NCBI GenBank assembly: GCA_026709725.1
Contig: JAPOSK010000023.1
Coordinates: forward strand, 7,742-16,752
Length of the DNA: 9,011 nt
Direction: 5' to 3'
Source of the DNA: Paracoccaceae bacterium
GTDB taxonomy: Bacteria > Pseudomonadota > Alphaproteobacteria > Rhodobacterales > Rhodobacteraceae
The number at the start of each line of letters is the position of its first letter. The stretch's first letter is position 1. Under the pieces are notes generated by a model. It was not told the DNA's origin. It worked only from the letters and a program-made list of their open reading frames with translations, and did not search any database. Made by a program: the position numbers and the translations under genes. This document shows, in pieces, positions 6,986 to 9,011 of the stretch.

Positions 6986-8043
6986 CTGGTGTCGTGCTGG
7001 AGAATGTGATCAAACGATTTGGAGAGACCCAGGTCATCCACGGTGTTGACCTCCGGATCAAGGATGGGGAATTCTGTGTCTTTGTCGGCCCGTCAGGATG
7101 CGGAAAGTCAACATTGCTTCGCATGGTCGCCGGGCTTGAGGAAACCACTGAAGGATCCATCAGTATCGGTGGCCGTGATGTCACGCGGGCCGATCCGGCC
7201 GATCGTGGTGTTGCGATGGTCTTTCAGACCTATGCACTTTACCCGCATATGACGGTCGAGGAAAATATGGGGTTTGGCCTGAAGATGACCGGCCATCCGA
7301 AAGCGGAGATTCGCCAAAAGGTCGATGTGGCCTCGAAGATCCTTCGACTCGACGAGTATCTGAAACGCAAGCCCAAAATGCTCTCCGGTGGTCAGCGTCA
7401 GCGGGTGGCGATTGGCCGCGCCATCGTGCGTGGCCCCGATGTCTTTCTCTTCGACGAACCGCTCTCCAACCTTGATGCGGAGCTCCGGGTCGAGATGCGG
7501 GTCGAGATTGCCCGCCTCCACAAGGAACTCAGTGCCACCATGATCTATGTGACCCATGATCAGGTGGAGGCCATGACACTCGCTGACAAGATTGTCGTGC
7601 TGCGGGATGGGACCATTCAGCAGGTGGGCGCCCCCCTCGACCTCTACCATGACCCGCACAACCGGTTCGTGGCCGGCTTCATCGGCTCCCCGGCCATGAA
7701 TTTTCTCAAGGGAACCGTGAACGGGGACCAGATCCGCATTGAGGCACTCGACCGCTCCATCAGTCCCGCCGTCCAGTTGCCGGCATCGGGCCGGACCGTG
7801 ACGGTCGGCCTGCGCCCGCAGCTGCTCTCGGTGGAGGCAGCTCCATCCGCTCTCCGGATCGAGCTGACCGAAAATCTCGGCGGCGTGGCCTATGATTACC
7901 TCACGACCCCGACCGGGGAACGCATCGTGGTCGAGTCCCGGGGCACCGCCCCATCACCCGCCAATGAGACCGTCACACTCCGATTCGATGATGACGCGGC
8001 CCTGATCTTCGATGCGGCCAGCGGTGCCCGGCTCCGGGCATAG
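6982..8043 (+). CDS. Sugar ABC transporter ATP-binding protein (MalK/UgpC/MsmK type)
   Basis: This 353-residue cytoplasmic ATPase powers CUT1 importers. All nucleotide-binding motifs are intact: Walker [10 protein letters not shown] (36-44), Q-loop Q82 in [10 protein letters not shown], signature LSGGQ (134-138), Walker B VFLFDE with catalytic E159, D-loop SNLDAELR, and H-loop H192 in [16 protein letters not shown]-terminal OB-fold/TOBE regulatory domain spans about 235-353 and includes GLRPQ and IELTENLGG. An upstream in-frame ATG at 6928 would extend the protein 18 residues into iclR. The ATG at 6982 starts the normal MTGVVLENV sequence and overlaps the iclR stop as ATGA, so it is preferred. 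The permease and binding-protein genes are divergent and lack their own ATPase, so this subunit almost certainly serves them. Such ATPases can also be shared between importers. Confidence 0.96.
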   Translation: MTGVVLENVIKRFGETQVIHGVDLRIKDGEFCVFVGPSGCGKSTLLRMVAGLEETTEGSISIGGRDVTRADPADRGVAMVFQTYALYPHMTVEENMGFGLKMTGHPKAEIRQKVDVASKILRLDEYLKRKPKMLSGGQRQRVAIGRAIVRGPDVFLFDEPLSNLDAELRVEMRVEIARLHKELSATMIYVTHDQVEAMTLADKIVVLRDGTIQQVGAPLDLYHDPHNRFVAGFIGSPAMNFLKGTVNGDQIRIEALDRSISPAVQLPASGRTVTVGLRPQLLSVEAAPSALRIELTENLGGVAYDYLTTPTGERIVVESRGTAPSPANETVTLRFDDDAALIFDAASGARLRA

Positions 8044-8052
8044 GAGCCTGCC

Positions 8053-8085
8053 ATGGTTTCTGCATCCATGCCTGCGCCATGCTGA
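8053..8085 (+). CDS. Possible ten-residue leader peptide overlapping the SDR start
   Basis: A GGAG sequence (8043-8046), which begins at the last base of the ATPase stop, lies 6 bases before an ATG at 8053. That ATG opens a ten-codon frame (MVSASMPAPC) ending in a TGA at 8083-8085. The SDR start ATG at 8079 lies within this frame's end in another register and has no ribosome binding site of its own. The arrangement could deliver ribosomes to the SDR start by termination and re-initiation. The peptide itself need not have a function. Chance occurrence is possible because the stretch is short. Confidence 0.35.
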   Translation: MVSASMPAPC

Positions 8086-8846
8086 CCCGATCCGTTCGTT
8101 ATGAGAGCCTGCAGGATGCCCCGGTCATCATCTCCGGTGGTGCCACCGGTATCGGGCGGGTCCTCGTTCAGTCCTTTGCGCTTCAGGGGGCCCGGGTTGG
8201 CTTTGTCGACTGCCTGACTGAACCCGGAATTGCACTTGCCGGGACTCTTGCCGATGCCGGTCACCAGGTTGCGTTCAAGGCCTGTGATGTCACCAATACC
8301 GACCACTATCGCAACGCTCTTGGGGAATTGGCAGATTGCCATGGTCCCTGCCGGATTCTGGTCAACAACGCCGCCAACGATCGGCGCCATGCTCTCGATA
8401 CAGTATCACCGGACCAGTTGACATCCGCACTTGCGGTCAATCTGGGCCACGCCTTCTTTGCCAGCCAGTTCGTCATTCCCGGAATGATCAGGACCGGCTC
8501 CGGCTGCATCATCAACCTTGGATCCATCAGCTGGATGCAGAAGCCCCGCCACATGGCGATGTATGCGGCAGCGAAGGCCGGTGTGCATGGACTGACACGG
8601 GCCCTGGCGAGTGATTACGGCTCACACGGGATTCGTGCCAACACGATTGTGCCGGGCTGGGTCATGACCGCCAAACAGCTGGAATTGCATGTAGATACGG
8701 CTGCCGATCGCCAGATTGATGACGCACAGTCACTCCCGGGCCGGGTTGAGCCGGAGGATATTGCCGCGATGGCTCTCTTTCTTGCCTCCGATCAGGCGCG
8801 AATGTGCACAGGCCAGAATTTTATTGTCGATGCAGGCTGGGTCTGA
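8079..8846 (+). CDS. SDR-family aldose 1-dehydrogenase, probably D-galactose or related sugar
   Basis: This 255-residue classical short-chain dehydrogenase has a Rossmann glycine motif SGGATGIG (19-26), an acidic D44 at the end of the second strand (suggesting NAD+ preference), D70 in the CDV segment, and NNAAN (96-100). The catalytic set N121, S149, Y162 and K166 is intact. Several stretches match Caulobacter XylB xylose dehydrogenase as I recall it: NNAAND-RH, the LGSISW segment, the VPG-V-T segment, and a C-terminus with CTGQ and DAGW. That subfamily oxidises aldoses such as xylose, arabinose or galactose to 1,4- or 1,5-lactones. With alpha- and beta-galactosidases nearby, galactose is the likeliest substrate (inference). 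The start at 8079 gives an N-terminus matching the family, although it has no ribosome binding site and may depend on the overlapping mini-ORF. It follows the ATPase by 35 bases and is probably in the same operon. Confidence 0.87.
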   Translation: MLTRSVRYESLQDAPVIISGGATGIGRVLVQSFALQGARVGFVDCLTEPGIALAGTLADAGHQVAFKACDVTNTDHYRNALGELADCHGPCRILVNNAANDRRHALDTVSPDQLTSALAVNLGHAFFASQFVIPGMIRTGSGCIINLGSISWMQKPRHMAMYAAAKAGVHGLTRALASDYGSHGIRANTIVPGWVMTAKQLELHVDTAADRQIDDAQSLPGRVEPEDIAAMALFLASDQARMCTGQNFIVDAGWV

Positions 8847-8870
8847 CCGTCCCCGCTTCACCGGTGTCTA

Positions 8871-9011
8871 TCAGGTCAGCCCGCCATAGAGCAGGCCGCC
8901 GGCCACAGAACCCGTGAAAGCAAGGAAAAGATACGCTGCAAAGACCGGAGCCCGGGCAAGGGCGAAGACGGCCATCATTGCGGGGATTGAGGTCACGCCG
9001 CCAGCCAGCAG
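8871..9011 (-). CDS. C-terminal end of an integral membrane protein, partial
   Basis: A minus-strand frame is open from the right edge to a TGA at 8873-8871 and encodes 46 residues, all strongly hydrophobic or glycine-rich. It reads as one long helix (SIPAMMAVFALA), a short RAP turn, then a second helix (VFAAYLFLAFTGSVAGGLLYGG), ending two residues later. The pattern resembles the C-terminus of predicted permeases of the COG0701/UPF0718 type, but this is a weak resemblance from memory. The gene converges on the SDR gene with a 24-base gap and no clear terminator hairpin between them. It has no evident link to sugar metabolism and probably marks the edge of the locus. Confidence 0.6.
   Translation of the reverse strand: MLAGGVTSIPAMMAVFALARAPVFAAYLFLAFTGSVAGGLLYGGLT

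Noticed and set aside
1..9011. Search for a defence, mobile or otherwise undescribed system, and for tRNA, CRISPR or insertion-sequence signals.
   Set aside because: All sizeable coding regions belong to recognisable carbohydrate-use families apart from the right-edge membrane fragment. No direct-repeat arrays, transposase frames, terminal inverted repeats or tRNA-like cloverleaf regions were seen.

Overview
The window looks like a carbohydrate-utilisation locus from a moderately GC-rich Gram-negative bacterium, probably an alphaproteobacterium. The evidence is a free (non-lipoprotein) periplasmic sugar-binding protein, a CUT1-type ABC importer, an IclR regulator, and an SDR that closely resembles the Caulobacter xylose/aldose 1-dehydrogenases. 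The genus cannot be fixed from this sequence. There are no RNA genes, insertion sequences, phage genes or CRISPR arrays. The DNA is almost fully coding.

Layout: (1) Positions 1-2910, plus strand: the C-terminal half of a MelA-type GH4 alpha-galactosidase, followed 9 bases later by a complete GH2 beta-galactosidase-type enzyme. (2) Positions 2903-6021, minus strand: an importer operon reading binding protein (6021-4756), MalF-like permease (4685-3753), MalG-like permease (3751-2903). Its last stop codon lies inside the 3' end of the GH2 gene. A strong hairpin sits between the binding-protein and first permease genes. (3) Positions 6022-6121: a divergent control region with a 12-bp-arm palindrome that resembles an IclR operator, plus overlapping promoter-like elements on both strands. 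(4) Positions 6122-8846, plus strand: an IclR regulator, the importer ATPase (ATGA overlap with the regulator) and a XylB/galactose-dehydrogenase-like SDR. A ten-codon mini-ORF sits at the ATPase/SDR junction. (5) Positions 8871-9011, minus strand: the C-terminal end of an unrelated membrane protein.

Working model (inference): the binding protein captures a galactose-containing oligosaccharide or glycoside in the periplasm. The two permeases and the ATPase import it. The cytoplasmic GH4 and GH2 enzymes remove alpha- and beta-linked galactose in turn. The SDR oxidises the freed aldose to an aldonolactone, which points to a non-phosphorylating (De Ley-Doudoroff-type) route. The IclR protein probably controls both its own operon and the importer operon through the shared palindrome. 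An alpha-Gal/beta-Gal enzyme pair with a single importer would suit a substrate such as digalactosylglycerol (the DGDG head group), but raffinose- or melibiose-type and other galactosides remain possible.
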